64,000 bases of DNA from positions 84,489 to 148,488 of the forward strand of contig NZ_LQPI01000053.1 in assembly GCF_002101775.1 (NCBI RefSeq), given 5' to 3'. Position 1 is the stretch's first letter, and every line of letters starts with the position of its first letter. The notes beneath the pieces were generated by a model. The model was not told where the DNA came from. It ran no database searches and saw only the letters and a list, made by a program, of their open reading frames with translations. Source of the stretch: Mycolicibacter nonchromogenicus (lineage in GTDB: Bacteria; Actinomycetota; Actinomycetes; Mycobacteriales; Mycobacteriaceae). Below are positions 21,243 to 31,078 of this stretch, in pieces. The position numbers and the translations under genes are program-made.

Positions 21243-22181
21243 ATGCGCTCCACCCGCCTGACCGTCATCACCACCGGCGGCACCATCTCCTGCAGTACCC
21301 ACAACGATGGGGCACTACGCCCTGCCCGCAGCGGCTCAGACCTGCTCGCCGGCACCGGCGCCGCGGATGTCACCGTGGTGGACCTGATGGCGCACGACAG
21401 TTCGGAACTGGGTCCGGCCGACTGGGCCGCGCTGCTCGCCGCGGTCAATGCCGCAGTCGACGGCGGCGCCGACGGCGTGGTGGTCACCCACGGTACCGAC
21501 ACCTGCGAAGAGGGCGCACTCTGGCTGGAGCTCGGCTACTCCGGCGACGCGCCGGTCGTGCTGACCGGGGCTCAGCGCGGCGCGGACGCCCCCGACGCCG
21601 ACGGGCCGGGCAACCTGCGTGACGCCCTGGCGGTGGCCTCGGATCCGGCCGCCCGGGGGCTGGGCGTCGTGCTGTGCTTCGCCGGCCGGGTGCTGGCCCC
21701 GCTGGGGCTGCAGAAGGCCACCATCACCGGGCTCACCGGCTTCACGGGCCCCCTGCTGGGCAGTGTGACCGACGGCCGGGTCAGCCTGTCCGGCGCCAAG
21801 ACCCGGCCCTACCTGGGCGCACCGACCACGGTGCCGCGGGTGGACGTGGTGGCGCTGTACGCGGGAGCCGACACGGTCGCCCTGGACGCCTGCGCCGCCG
21901 CCGGCGCGCGCGCGGTGGTGCTGTCCGCGCTCGGGTCGGGCAATGCCCCGACCGCCGTGATCGAGGGTGTGCGGCGGCACTGTGCGGCGGGGCTCGTGGT
22001 GGCGGTGTCCAGCCGGGTTCCCGACGGGCGTATCGGCGCGGACTACGGCCCCGGACGAGCCCTGGCCGAGGCCGGGGCGCTGATAGTGCCGCGGCTGCGG
22101 CCACCTCAGGCACGGATTCTGCTGATGGCGGCGCTTGCGGCCGGTCAACCGGCCCGTGACGTCATCGACCGGTGGGGCTGA
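21243..22181 (+). CDS. ansA: L-asparaginase AnsA
   Basis: Hydrolyses asparagine to aspartate and ammonia. The 312-residue protein has both catalytic threonine motifs of the bacterial asparaginase family: [10 protein letters not shown] at the N terminus, and [18 protein letters not shown] with the Thr-Asp pair. [23 protein letters not shown] is the third family block. There is no signal peptide, so it is cytoplasmic. The ATG at 21243 sits 41 bp from the divergent lspA, as in M. tuberculosis Rv1538c/Rv1539. It is convergent with dinX (19 bp between stops). Confidence 0.95.
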   Translation: MRSTRLTVITTGGTISCSTHNDGALRPARSGSDLLAGTGAADVTVVDLMAHDSSELGPADWAALLAAVNAAVDGGADGVVVTHGTDTCEEGALWLELGYSGDAPVVLTGAQRGADAPDADGPGNLRDALAVASDPAARGLGVVLCFAGRVLAPLGLQKATITGLTGFTGPLLGSVTDGRVSLSGAKTRPYLGAPTTVPRVDVVALYAGADTVALDACAAAGARAVVLSALGSGNAPTAVIEGVRRHCAAGLVVAVSSRVPDGRIGADYGPGRALAEAGALIVPRLRPPQARILLMAALAAGQPARDVIDRWG

Positions 22182-22200
22182 TCGCCTCCGACCCGGCCCC

Positions 22201-23610
22201 CTAGCCCGCCGGGTGTCCGCTCGGGTGGCCGGGCTCCTCCGGGCGGGCGACGTAGTCCGGCCAGTCCAGGCTGGCCAGCGGGTCGGCGCGGCTGATCCCG
22301 GGCTCATCCTCGGGAAACGTCCGCACCGGGCCGGGGCCGGAGCCGCGCGTCTCGAAGCGGATGGTCATCACCCCGTGGCCGGCGCCCTGCACCCAGCCAT
22401 GTCCGAGTTCGGGGTGGCTGACGTCGTCGCCGACTCGCCACGATGCCGTAGTGGGCACCGGAAGTCGTTCGGGCGCAGTCACTTCCGGTGAGGTGGTTCC
22501 TGCGTCGGGAAGCTCCAGATCCGGGAACAGTGACTCCTGACGAACATCGGTCAGCCCGGAGAACCCCACGCCGAGCAGCCGGATCGGGCCGATCTCCTGC
22601 GGATCGAGCAGCAGCCGGCCGGCGGCCGCGGTGAGCGCGGCGGCGTCGGTGGTCGCATAGGGCAGGGTGGCCGAGCGGGTCAGCACACTCATGTCGGCCT
22701 TTTTGAGTTTCACCGTCACGGTGCGAGCGCCGCGCCCGTCGCGCAGCAGCCGGCGATGGGCGTGCTCACCGATCGGACCGATCGCGGCCCGCAGCTGGTC
22801 CAGGGTGGTCAGGTCGACAGCGAACGTCGACTCGGCGCTGATCTGTTTGGCCTCAGCGCGTTCGGCGACCCGGCGGTCGTCGATCCCCCTGGCCAACCGG
22901 TGCATGGCGGGACCGATGGTGGCACCCAGAATGTCGGCGACCTCGGTGTCGGTCAGCGCAGCGAGCTGACCGATGGTGTCGATTCCGAGGCGGTGCAGCT
23001 TCTCCTCGGCGACCGGACCGATCCCCCACAGCCGGCGCACCGGCAGGCCGTCCAACAGCAGTCGCTCTTCGGAACGGCTGACGACCCGTACCCCGTTCGG
23101 CTTCGCCAGATCGGAGGCGATCTTGGCGATCTGCTTGCCCGACCCCGCCCCGACCGATGCCACCAAGCCGGTCTCCTCGAGCACCCGTCCGCGCAACCGT
23201 TCGCAGAACCGAAGCACCTCTGCGTCGCCTGCCCCCGCCAGCTCTGCAGGTTCGCCGAAGGCCTCATCGAAGGAGAGCTGCTCAACCACCGGGATCATCG
23301 CCCGCACGGTCTCGAAAACCCGTCGGCTGGCCATGCCGTAGACGGCGCCGCGGGGCGGCAACACCACCGCCGGCGCCCCGACCAGTCGGCGTGCCTGGTG
23401 CATCGGCATCGCCGAGCGGGCGCCGAAAACCCGGGCCTCGTAACTGGCGCCGGCCACCACGCCCCGGCCCCCGAGCCCACCGACCAGCACCGGTCGCCCC
23501 CGCAGCGTCGGGCGGGTCAATTGCTCGACGGAGGCGAAGAACGCGTCCATGTCCAGGTGCAGGACCCATCGGCCGTCCACGGCGCCAAGCCTATTGGGCG
23601 CCGCGACCAC
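22201..23610 (-). CDS. dinX: DNA polymerase IV (DinX/DinB1)
   Basis: A Y-family translesion polymerase of 469 residues. Catalytic blocks are [16 protein letters not shown] (metal-binding Asp and steric-gate Phe) and [13 protein letters not shown]. The helix-hairpin-helix region ([20 protein letters not shown]) and little-finger domain follow. A beta-clamp-binding motif QESLFPDL lies near residue 375. About 85 residues follow it as a C-terminal extension with [18 protein letters not shown], also found in actinobacterial DinB1. The start is GTG. The DUF732 gene ends 18 bp upstream, so co-transcription is possible. Confidence 0.94.
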   Translation of the reverse strand: MVAAPNRLGAVDGRWVLHLDMDAFFASVEQLTRPTLRGRPVLVGGLGGRGVVAGASYEARVFGARSAMPMHQARRLVGAPAVVLPPRGAVYGMASRRVFETVRAMIPVVEQLSFDEAFGEPAELAGAGDAEVLRFCERLRGRVLEETGLVASVGAGSGKQIAKIASDLAKPNGVRVVSRSEERLLLDGLPVRRLWGIGPVAEEKLHRLGIDTIGQLAALTDTEVADILGATIGPAMHRLARGIDDRRVAERAEAKQISAESTFAVDLTTLDQLRAAIGPIGEHAHRRLLRDGRGARTVTVKLKKADMSVLTRSATLPYATTDAAALTAAAGRLLLDPQEIGPIRLLGVGFSGLTDVRQESLFPDLELPDAGTTSPEVTAPERLPVPTTASWRVGDDVSHPELGHGWVQGAGHGVMTIRFETRGSGPGPVRTFPEDEPGISRADPLASLDWPDYVARPEEPGHPSGHPAG

Positions 23611-23628
23611 CGCCCGGATGAGGCAGCG

Positions 23629-23967
23629 CTACTTCGACCCTCCGCCACCCTTTTTGAGTTGGTGCGGGCAGTAGGTTTTTGCCGCGATGGTGGCGAACCG
23701 CGCCGCGTCGGCGACCGTCAGGTCGGGATTGGCTTCGGTGACGTCGTTGAGCAGTTCCATCGTCGTCTCGCCGTTGGCAGCCAGCCCGCACAGCGCCTCG
23801 GCGGCGGCCACCGCTTGGTCCGGGTGGTCGAAGATGATTCCGACCTGGGTCAGCGAGTTGATGAATTCCGCGCTGTCAACGGTCTCTTCCGAGTTGGGCT
23901 CAGCGTGGCAGGGCGCGGCGAACGCCAGCGCGCTGACAGCGACGAGTGAGGCGAACAACAGCTTCAT
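23629..23967 (-). CDS. secreted DUF732-domain protein
   Basis: A 112-residue small mycobacterial secreted protein. The signal peptide MKLLFASLVAVSALAFAAP ends near CHA-EPN. The mature DUF732 domain has DSAEFINSLTQVGI, ALCGLAANGETTMELLNDV and a final FATIAAKTYCPHQL. The two mature Cys likely form a disulfide. The function of DUF732 is unknown; such proteins are expanded in mycobacteria. An AGGAGGACCC Shine-Dalgarno region precedes the ATG. It lies between a PPE gene and dinX on the same strand. Confidence 0.88.
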   Translation of the reverse strand: MKLLFASLVAVSALAFAAPCHAEPNSEETVDSAEFINSLTQVGIIFDHPDQAVAAAEALCGLAANGETTMELLNDVTEANPDLTVADAARFATIAAKTYCPHQLKKGGGGSK

Positions 23968-24009
23968 CGGGTCCTCCTGGAGTAGCCGAAATCAGACATC
24001 CGGATCGCG

Positions 24010-25344
24010 TCAGCCGAGCGCGGTGTTCGATCCGGCGAGCGCACTGCCCTCCTCCTCGAGGACGTGCACCGCGTGAATGCCCGGCTTCAGGGACAGCTTG
24101 GCGACCAGCTCATCCAGGCCGGCCGCATCGATGTTCCAGTGCTGCACCACCTCCGGCGTCTGCTGCAGTTGCGCGATCACCTGGTCGAGCGGGACGGGCG
24201 CCTCACGGTCCTTGATGTTGGTCGACACCACGCGCGCGACCGGCGCAACCGTTCGGGTGCGCGCCGCCGACGCGCCCAGTGCACCACCGGCAGCGCTGCC
24301 CATGGCCGCGGGCGCGAGCATGCCGGGCACGGTACCGGCGGCAGGTGCGGCAGCCAGGGCCGACTCGGGCAGCGACGTGGAGGCCAGCTGAATGGCCGCC
24401 GTGGCACTGGCCCAGTTCGGCGGTACCGACAGCGCCCCGACCCGCATCGCGCTGCCGGAGGCGGCGCTGGCCGTCGAGGAGAGGCTGGCGCCCGCGGTCA
24501 GGCCGCCGCTGTGCAGCCCGCCCAGCGCCGACTTCGGAATCACCGGGACCGCCGCCTTGTAGCCGGCCCGGAACTGGGTGATGCCGAGGTTGGTACTGGC
24601 ATGCACCGCGTTGACCCACCCGGTCTGGCCACTGACTCCGCTGGCCAACGACAGGTGGCTCTCCCACAACTCATGCGGGTAGGTGTTGCCGACGAAACCG
24701 TCGATCAGGTTCTGCCAGCCGGTGTTGTAGGCCTTGGTCCACGAGTTGATCTCCTTGGTGATCAACTGGATCAGGTCGTCTTCGGCGGTGGCGTCCGCGC
24801 TGCCCGGATCACCGTTGGTGGTCCGCGGGGCCGCGGTGAACGAGGTCAGATTGGTGGCCTCCGCCGAAGCGGCGGCGTAGCCGAGCATGGCGGCGACATC
24901 CTGGGCCCACATCCGGCCGTACTCCGCTTCGACGGCGGCGATCGCGGTGCTGTTCTGCCCGAGAATGTTGGTGGCCACCAGCGAGGCCAGCTGGCTGCGG
25001 TTGGCCGCGATCGCCGGCGGCGGCACGATCCCGGCGAAAGCCGATTCGTAGGCGGCCGCGGCGGCCGACGCCTGGGCGGCGGTCTGTTCGGCCTGCGCTG
25101 CCGTGGTCGAAAGCCAGCTCACATACGGCGCTGCGGCAGCCGCCATCGCCGCCGCCGCCGGCCCCTGCCAGCCACCGCTGAGGCTGGCCAGGGTCGCCTC
25201 ATACGTGGAGGCGGTGGCGCGCAACTCGGCGCCCAGCCCCGACCAGGCCGCCGCCGCGGCGAACAACGGGTCGGCACCCGGTCCCGAATACATCTGCCCG
25301 GAGACGACTTCCGGCGGCTGTGCTGCGAAGCTCTGAAAAACCAT
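24010..25344 (-). CDS. PPE family protein, SVP subgroup
   Basis: A 444-residue PPE protein. The PPE domain (residues 1 to about 180) opens MVFQSFAAQPPEVVSGQMYSG and carries SLSGGWQGPAA, the WxG turn recognised with partner PE/EspG proteins. Residues near 310 read VGALSVPPNWASA, the Gx2SVPx2W signature of the PPE-SVP subgroup. The C-terminal ~80 residues (IDAAGLDELVAKLSLKPGIHAV) are not Gly-rich repeats. PPE proteins are exported by type VII (ESX) systems; the substrate role is unknown. No PE gene or ESX core gene is adjacent. It follows the second PPE gene by 18 bp on the same transcript. Confidence 0.93.
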   Translation of the reverse strand: MVFQSFAAQPPEVVSGQMYSGPGADPLFAAAAAWSGLGAELRATASTYEATLASLSGGWQGPAAAAMAAAAAPYVSWLSTTAAQAEQTAAQASAAAAAYESAFAGIVPPPAIAANRSQLASLVATNILGQNSTAIAAVEAEYGRMWAQDVAAMLGYAAASAEATNLTSFTAAPRTTNGDPGSADATAEDDLIQLITKEINSWTKAYNTGWQNLIDGFVGNTYPHELWESHLSLASGVSGQTGWVNAVHASTNLGITQFRAGYKAAVPVIPKSALGGLHSGGLTAGASLSSTASAASGSAMRVGALSVPPNWASATAAIQLASTSLPESALAAAPAAGTVPGMLAPAAMGSAAGGALGASAARTRTVAPVARVVSTNIKDREAPVPLDQVIAQLQQTPEVVQHWNIDAAGLDELVAKLSLKPGIHAVHVLEEEGSALAGSNTALG

Positions 25345-25362
25345 GAACGCGACCTACTTCCG

Positions 25363-26622
25363 CTATTTCGCGATCGGGGGGATGACGATGACGGTGGCGG
25401 TGGTGGCGATATCCGGCCCCGTCTGGGTGTTGGTGACATGGCTGATCGCACTGATCGCCCGGGTGGCGGTGGCTCCCGCGGCCTGACGCACCGGGGTCCC
25501 GATCGCACGCCCGGCCAAGCTCGCCAGCGCCATCTCGCCGGCCAGCAGGCTCTCGCCGTTGGCGGCCAGGACCGGAGCCGCCTCGAGTACTGAGGCCTGC
25601 AGTGCCACGGTGGCGGTCTTGACCGCCGGAACGGCGGTGGCCCAGGTCGAGGGCACCGACAGCGATCCGATCAGCCCGGCCCGGCCGACCGCGCTCGACA
25701 CCGACGCCGGAACGGCTTGCGCGCCGGTCAGCAGCGGGCTGGACAGCAACGGCGACAGGGCGCCGACGACCGGCTTGGGGTTCAGCGTGCTGGTCAGGTT
25801 CCCGAGCCCGTTGGCCACGGACGGGATACTGATCGACATCTGGTAGATGCCGCGTGCCGAGCTCGCGATATTCATGCCGTAGGGCCCGTTGGCCGTGCTG
25901 ATCAGGCTGGTGATGGTTTTGATGATCGCCTGGTAGTCGTCCACCATCTGGGTGGGCGTCAAGGGTTTCGTGACCATGTTCAGCAGGGCGTTCGGGATCT
26001 TGCTGAGGGTGTCGGACAGGGTGGACTCCGCGTTGGAGGCCACGGCGGACTGGGCGGCGTTGGCGACGGCCGCCGATTGGCCGGCCTGCCCGCTGCCGTT
26101 GGTGGTCGCCGGCGGGGTGTTGAACGGCTCCAGCTGGCTGGCGGTCGCCGACGAGCCGGCGTAGGCGTACATCGCGGCCGCATCCTGCGCCCACATTTCG
26201 GCGTACTGCGCCTCGGTCGCGGCGATCGCCGGGGCGTTCTGCCCCAGCAAGTTGGTGGCCACCAGCGTGGCCAGCAGGGTCCGGTTGGCGGCGATCACCG
26301 GCGGCGGCACGGTGGCGGCGAAGGCGGCCTCATAGGCGGCGGCGGCCGCCGTGGCTTTCAGCGCCGTCTCCTCAGCCCCCACCGCCGTGGCCTTCAGCCA
26401 CGCCGCATACGGGGCCGCGGCGGCCGACATCGTCGCCGCCGAGGGCCCGTGCCACGCCGAGTCCGCCAGGTCGGTGATCACCGAGGCGTACGACGTGGCG
26501 GTGTAGGTCAGCTCGGTGGCCAGCGCCGACCAGCTGGCGGCCGCGGCCAGCAGCGGCGCCGAACCCGGGCCGGCATACATTCGCGCGGAGTTGACCTCCG
26601 GTGGAAGTGCCCCGAAATCCAT
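25363..26622 (-). CDS. PPE family protein, SVP subgroup
   Basis: A 419-residue PPE protein. The start is the ATG at 26622 ([18 protein letters not shown]), preceded by the Shine-Dalgarno GGAGGGACAGGG; the longer frame upstream runs through a structured leader and is not coding. The WxG-like turn reads [10 protein letters not shown], and residues near 330 read [13 protein letters not shown], the SVP signature. The two adjacent PPE proteins share architecture and length and are probably a tandem duplication that has diverged. It is the first gene of the leftward PPE-PPE-DUF732 run, with a three-way-junction element 35 nt upstream. Confidence 0.93.
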   Translation of the reverse strand: MDFGALPPEVNSARMYAGPGSAPLLAAAASWSALATELTYTATSYASVITDLADSAWHGPSAATMSAAAAPYAAWLKATAVGAEETALKATAAAAAYEAAFAATVPPPVIAANRTLLATLVATNLLGQNAPAIAATEAQYAEMWAQDAAAMYAYAGSSATASQLEPFNTPPATTNGSGQAGQSAAVANAAQSAVASNAESTLSDTLSKIPNALLNMVTKPLTPTQMVDDYQAIIKTITSLISTANGPYGMNIASSARGIYQMSISIPSVANGLGNLTSTLNPKPVVGALSPLLSSPLLTGAQAVPASVSSAVGRAGLIGSLSVPSTWATAVPAVKTATVALQASVLEAAPVLAANGESLLAGEMALASLAGRAIGTPVRQAAGATATRAISAISHVTNTQTGPDIATTATVIVIPPIAK

Positions 26623-26656
26623 GAATGCCCTGTCCCTCCAGCCAAGTAATGAACGA

Positions 26657-26718
26657 ACCCACCCGAGTTGCGTGATGTCACGCAACGGCTTGCCAGGGCT
26701 CTGGCAATTCGGGTGGGT
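26657..26718. promoter_or_regulatory. 62-nt three-way-junction inverted-repeat element upstream of the PPE operon
   Basis: Three nested perfect stems occur without gaps in pairing. The closing stem is ACCCACCCGA (26657-26666) with TCGGGTGGGT (26709-26718), 10 bp. Hairpin one is GTTGCGTGA (26667-26675) with TCACGCAAC (26678-26686), 9 bp with a 2-nt loop. Hairpin two is TTGCCAG (26690-26696) with CTGGCAA (26701-26707), 7 bp with a GGCT loop. The closing stem can alternatively extend through GTTGC/GCAAT at the cost of the hairpins. It lies 35-96 nt before the PPE start codon, so it may be a 5'-UTR structure, a protein-bound cruciform or a small mobile repeat. Confidence 0.6.
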
Positions 26719-27034
26719 CAGGACCAACCGCAGACAACCGTGTCTATGTCGTGAAGGCTAACCGGGGACGAATCGGCGTCGAATTCACCGACTGGGCGGA
26801 TCCGCAGGACTGCGCCCGGGTCAACCCGGTCACACCGACCGGGGTGGTGCTGCCGGCGCGCACGCGTGGCGGGGCTTGGTACCACCGCACAGTGCACAAA
26901 CAGCGTTCGCAGGCATTTCGCAGTTAATGGCGCGATGCCCGTTCACAGGTATTGACAGGTTGGGTCCGACATAAAAATCTCTGCGCAAAAAAGTCGCCCC
27001 TGGCTGGAGCGCTAAATTTTCGGCGGCCGGGACC
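26719..27034. other. intergenic region between ileS and the PPE operon, no gene seen
   Basis: Together with the element above this makes a 412-bp gap. It should hold the leftward PPE promoter and the end of the ileS transcript. On the minus strand, downstream of the ileS stop, a TTTTTT run (around 26985-26990) follows a weakly pairing GC-rich stretch, which may be a poor intrinsic terminator. A short CCGGGT/ACCCGG dyad lies near 26817-26830. No open frame here has convincing coding character. Confidence 0.5.
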
Positions 27035-30000
27035 TCAATTCTTGGCGATGGACACCCGCACCCCGTCCCCGATTTCCACCGGATCGGCCGGGTCTCCGAA
27101 CTCGAAACGGGTCGCCAAGATCTCGCCGGCAATCAACTCCGCATGATTCTCGGCCCACTGCAGCCGCTCCGCGGGTACCGCGATCACCACGCTGATCCGA
27201 TCGGAGACGTCCAAACCGCTGGTCTTGCGCAGTTCCTGCAGTTCCCGGATCCGGTCCTTGGCCCAGCCCTCGGCCTCCAGCTCGGGGGTCACCGCGCTGT
27301 CGAGCACCACCAGGCCGGCGCCGTCGGGCAGCGCCACGGTGTATTGCGGGTCAGCGGCCACCAGTTTGGAGGTGTATTCGCCCTCGAGGAGCACCACCGG
27401 CCCCGCGCTCAGGGAGCCGTCCGGGTTGACGACGCCCTCGCCGGCTTTGACCGCTTTGATCGCGGCCTGGACATCCTTGCCCAGGCGGGGACCGGCCACC
27501 TTCGCATTGACCGCCAGATCGAATCGCCCGTACCGCGCGATGTCATCGGTCAGCTCGACGGCCTTGACGTTGAGCTCGTCGGCGATCAGGTCGGTGAACG
27601 GCGCCAGGCGCTGCGGGTCGTCGACGGCCACCGTGAGTTTGGGCAGCGGCAGCCGGACCCGCAGCTGGTGCGCCTTGCGCACCGACGACCCCGCGGAGCA
27701 GACCTCGCGGACCTGGTCCATCGCCGCCACCAACTCGGCGTCCGCGGGCAGGCTGCCGGGCTCGGGCCAATCGGTCAGGTGCACCGAGCGCTCCCCGGTG
27801 ACACCGCGCCAGATCACCTCGGTGGTCATCGGCAGCAGCGGCGCGGCCAGTCGTGCGGTGATCTCCAGCACCGTGTGCAGCGTGTCGATCGCGTCCGGGT
27901 CCTCGTCCCAGAACCGTTGCCGGGAACGGCGGACATACCAGTTTGTCAGCGCCTCGGTGAACTGCCGCAGTTGCTCGCAGGCTCCGGAGATATCGCATAC
28001 ATCCAGGGCCTGCGTCAGGTCGTCGCGCAGCGACGCCAGCTTGGCCAGGATGTAGCGGTCCAGAACATGTTGCGAATCAGTGTGCCACACACCGGGTTTC
28101 GGGGCGTACAACGTCAGGAAGGTGTAGGCGTTGGTCAGCGGCAGCATCACCTGGCGCACGCCTTCCCGGATGCCCGCCTCGGTGACGATCAGGTTTCCGC
28201 CGCGCAGGATGGGCGAGGCCATCAGAAACCAGCGCATGGCGTCGGAGCCGTCGCGGTCGAAGACCTCGCTGACATCCGGATAGTTGCGCAGCGACTTGCT
28301 CATCTTCTGCCCGTCGCTGCCCAGCACGATGCCGTGCGCCACACAGGTTTTGAACGCCGGACGGTCAAACAGCGCGGTGGCCAACACATGCATCATGTAG
28401 AACCAGCCGCGGGTCTGCCCGATGTATTCGACGATGAAGTCACCCGGGTAGTGCGGCTCGGCATCGCCGGCCGCACCGCCCAAGAACCAGTCCTGGTTCT
28501 CAAATGGATAGTGCACCTGGGCAAATGGCATCGACCCGGAGTCGAACCAGACGTCCAGCACGTCGGGGATGCGCCGCATGGTCGAACGCCCGGTCGGGTC
28601 GTCGGGGTTGGGCCGGGTCAGCTCGTCGATGTAGGGGCGGTGCAGGTTGTCCGGGCGCACCCCGAAGTCGCGTTCCAGCTCATCGAGGCTGCCGTAGACA
28701 TCGATCCGCGGATAGGCTGGATCGTCGGACTTCCACACCGGGATCGGCGTGCCCCAGTAGCGATTCCGCGAGATCGACCAGTCGCGTGCACCGCGCAGCC
28801 AGTTGCCGAATATCCCGTCCTTGATGTGCTCGGGATACCAGGTGATCTGCTCGTTGAGTTCAACCATCCGGTCGCGGAATTCGGTGACCCGGACGAACCA
28901 CGACGACACCGCCTTGTAGATCAGCGGATTGCGGCACCGCCAGCAGTGCGGGTACGGGTGCTCATATGTCTCGTGGCGAACCAGCACCGCACCGTTGGCC
29001 GCGGCCGGCCCGGTGCCGTTCTTCAGATCGGCGATGATCGCCTTGTTCGCGTCGAAGACATGCTGGCCGACATAGTCGGCAACGGTGGCGTCGAAGCGGC
29101 CCTTGGAGTCCACCGGGGTGACCGGGGAGATTCCAGCCGGGTCGGTGGTGTTCTTGTCGTCCTCACCGTAGGCGGGCGCCAGGTGCACGATGCCCGTGCC
29201 GTCCTCGGTGGACACGAAGTCGGCGGCCAGCACGCGGAAGGCGTTCGCGGAATCCATGAAGTACGGGAACGGCGGCGTGTAGCGCATATCGAGCAGTTCC
29301 GACCCGCGGTAGCTGCCCAGCACCTGGGGCTCCTCGCCCTCCCCGGCGAGTTCGCGTGCGTAGGCGCCCACCCGCGCCTCGGCCAGCAGGTAGCGGCGCC
29401 GGCCCGCCGCGACCAGCACATAGGTCACCTCCGGGTTGACCGCCACCGCCTGGTTGGACGGCAGTGTCCACGGGGTGGTGGTCCACACCAACAGGTGGGC
29501 GCCCACGAGTTCTTCGGCCGGTCCCCCGCCCACGATCCGGAACCCGACGGTCAGCGCCGGGTCTTGGCGGCTCTTGTAGATGTCGTCGTCCATCCGCAGC
29601 TCGTGGTTGGACAGCGGCGTCTCGTCGCGCCAGCAGTACGGCAGCACCCGGTAACCCTCGTAGGCCAGGCCCTTGTCCCAGAGTTGCTTGAACGCCCACA
29701 GCACCGATTCCATGAACGGCAGGTCGAGGGTCTTGTAGTCGTTGTCGAAGTCCACCCAGCGGGCCTGCCGGGTGACGTAGGCCTGCCACTCCGCGGTGTA
29801 GCGCAGCACCGATTCCCGGCATGCCTGGTTGAACGCGGCGATGCCCATCGCGTCGATCTGCGACTTGTCGGTGATTCCGAGCTGGCGCTCCACTTCCAGC
29901 TCGGCCGGCAGCCCGTGGGTGTCCCAACCGAACCGGCGCTCCACCTTGTAGCCGCGCATGGTGCGGTAGCGCGGCACGATGTCCTTGACGTAGCCGGTCA

Positions 30001-30193
30001 GCAGATGCCCGTAGTGCGGCAGCCCGTTGGCGAACGGCGGCCCGTCATAGAACACGTATTCTTTGGCGCCTTCGCGACGGTCGATGCTGGCCCGGAAGGT
30101 GTCGTCGGCGGCCCAGTAGTCCAGGACGGCGGCTTCAGCCGCCGGGAAGTCGGGGGCGCCGGCGGCCGGCTTCGGATAGCTGCGTTCGCTCAC
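27035..30193 (-). CDS. ileS: isoleucyl-tRNA synthetase IleS
   Basis: A class I aminoacyl-tRNA synthetase of 1052 residues, the eukaryote-like IleS type also found in mycobacteria. The HIGH motif reads [15 protein letters not shown] and the KMSKS motif [33 protein letters not shown] and the editing domain ([14 protein letters not shown] region) are present. The GTG at 30193 begins [20 protein letters not shown]. The frame extends upstream but overlaps a T-box leader, so the longer version is excluded. GGGAG lies about 10 nt before the GTG. Confidence 0.96.
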   Translation of the reverse strand: MSERSYPKPAAGAPDFPAAEAAVLDYWAADDTFRASIDRREGAKEYVFYDGPPFANGLPHYGHLLTGYVKDIVPRYRTMRGYKVERRFGWDTHGLPAELEVERQLGITDKSQIDAMGIAAFNQACRESVLRYTAEWQAYVTRQARWVDFDNDYKTLDLPFMESVLWAFKQLWDKGLAYEGYRVLPYCWRDETPLSNHELRMDDDIYKSRQDPALTVGFRIVGGGPAEELVGAHLLVWTTTPWTLPSNQAVAVNPEVTYVLVAAGRRRYLLAEARVGAYARELAGEGEEPQVLGSYRGSELLDMRYTPPFPYFMDSANAFRVLAADFVSTEDGTGIVHLAPAYGEDDKNTTDPAGISPVTPVDSKGRFDATVADYVGQHVFDANKAIIADLKNGTGPAAANGAVLVRHETYEHPYPHCWRCRNPLIYKAVSSWFVRVTEFRDRMVELNEQITWYPEHIKDGIFGNWLRGARDWSISRNRYWGTPIPVWKSDDPAYPRIDVYGSLDELERDFGVRPDNLHRPYIDELTRPNPDDPTGRSTMRRIPDVLDVWFDSGSMPFAQVHYPFENQDWFLGGAAGDAEPHYPGDFIVEYIGQTRGWFYMMHVLATALFDRPAFKTCVAHGIVLGSDGQKMSKSLRNYPDVSEVFDRDGSDAMRWFLMASPILRGGNLIVTEAGIREGVRQVMLPLTNAYTFLTLYAPKPGVWHTDSQHVLDRYILAKLASLRDDLTQALDVCDISGACEQLRQFTEALTNWYVRRSRQRFWDEDPDAIDTLHTVLEITARLAAPLLPMTTEVIWRGVTGERSVHLTDWPEPGSLPADAELVAAMDQVREVCSAGSSVRKAHQLRVRLPLPKLTVAVDDPQRLAPFTDLIADELNVKAVELTDDIARYGRFDLAVNAKVAGPRLGKDVQAAIKAVKAGEGVVNPDGSLSAGPVVLLEGEYTSKLVAADPQYTVALPDGAGLVVLDSAVTPELEAEGWAKDRIRELQELRKTSGLDVSDRISVVIAVPAERLQWAENHAELIAGEILATRFEFGDPADPVEIGDGVRVSIAKN

Positions 30194-30400
30194 GGTGTGT
30201 TGTCTCCCAAGGACCCGGCCCGGGGACGACGCCGCGCGGTTGCGCGAGCGCCGCGGTACCACCCCGCTTGCCGCACTCCCTGCCGGGGCGCGCGACCGCT
30301 CGATGTCAGGCTGTGACGGGCCGTCCCGTTCGGTTCTACTGAGCCGTCCGCCAGGCGGTGGGCTGTTCTTCCGAAGGCTCCCCGGTGATTGCCGGTTCAA
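30194..30400 (-). promoter_or_regulatory. T-box leader (tRNA-Ile sensor) of ileS
   Basis: On the minus strand the leader contains the canonical T-box core GGGTGGTACCGCGG (30251-30264), which pairs with the tRNA acceptor end. Upstream, a short stem CCGG-CAATCA-CCGG (about 30382-30395) shows the isoleucine codon ATC (30387-30389) in its loop as specifier. The very short Stem I fits the ultrashort T-boxes described for actinobacterial ileS, which control translation by sequestering the Shine-Dalgarno region. The GC-rich stretch between the T-box core and the GTG (30200-30245) can form the sequestering hairpin. Uncharged tRNA-Ile would be expected to raise IleS production. Confidence 0.88.
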
Positions 30401-30460
30401 TGCCGTTGCCTAGGAGTTTAAATCCTGCCGCCAACGTCCACTCCGGCAGGGCTGCGGCTC

Positions 30461-30934
30461 CTAGGCAGCTGATCGTGCGCAGGTCCAGCCGCGGGGCATC
30501 TGGCCGGCAGCGAGGAACTCGGCCACTTCGGCGGCCACTTCCGGTGCCAGCCCGGTGTCGGCGACCGGGTAGATCACCGGCTCCTCCACCTTGTTGTGGG
30601 CAGCGAGTTGATCCAGCAGCCGGCGGCCGGCCGCCCGCAGGGTGGCATGATCCGCACCGGCGTGGGCCAGGTCGTCGAAAGCGTTCATGGTGCGCCAGAT
30701 CGCGCCGTGGCCCCGGACCATCCCGAAGACCGCCATCATGTGCGGGCCCGCGCTGATCGTCGGGAACAGCAGTTGTTCCTCCAGATAGATGTGGCGGCGC
30801 AGCTCAGCCAGTGTTGCGCTGAGGCCGTCGGCGTCGACACTGCCGTCCTGCAGACCCTCCACAAAGGCACTGATTCCCTCTTCGATCTGCAGATGCGCAC
30901 GCTCCAGTGCTGCAGAAAGGGCTGCATCGGGCAT
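30461..30934 (-). CDS. hemerythrin (HHE) domain protein
   Basis: A 157-residue four-helix diiron protein of the hemerythrin/HHE cation-binding family. Ligand-type motifs are LRRHIYLEEQLLFP, RGHGAIWRTM and AAHNKVEEPVIYPVAD. Bacterial members bind O2, NO or peroxide, or act in redox sensing. The ATG at 30934 follows GGAGGGGAG by 8 nt; an upstream in-frame start (MPAVVVDQ) lacks such a site. The upstream AT-rich gap contains AACGA-N4-TCGTT (31018-31031), a small dyad near the likely promoter. It sits between ileS and mmpL without evident functional link. Confidence 0.87.
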   Translation of the reverse strand: MPDAALSAALERAHLQIEEGISAFVEGLQDGSVDADGLSATLAELRRHIYLEEQLLFPTISAGPHMMAVFGMVRGHGAIWRTMNAFDDLAHAGADHATLRAAGRRLLDQLAAHNKVEEPVIYPVADTGLAPEVAAEVAEFLAAGQMPRGWTCARSAA

Positions 30935-31078
30935 GTATGGCGCTCCCCTCCGGACCTGATCAACGACCACGGCGGGCACCGCTGAACGCGCGCGTCCGGC
31001 CCGCCAATAATTTCTACAACGAAAACTCGTTTAAATCTAGCCCACGCGGTGGGACGCTGACCAGAGCCGGGCGCCGGC

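Noticed and set aside
26967..27010. Intrinsic terminator after ileS
   Set aside because: A T-run is present, but the preceding stem pairs only weakly, so I do not list it as a feature.
27143..30316. A very long open frame on the plus strand opposite ileS
   Set aside because: It mirrors ileS codon structure (high-GC antisense openness), its translation is Arg/Gly/Val/His-rich without domains, and ileS has all synthetase motifs.
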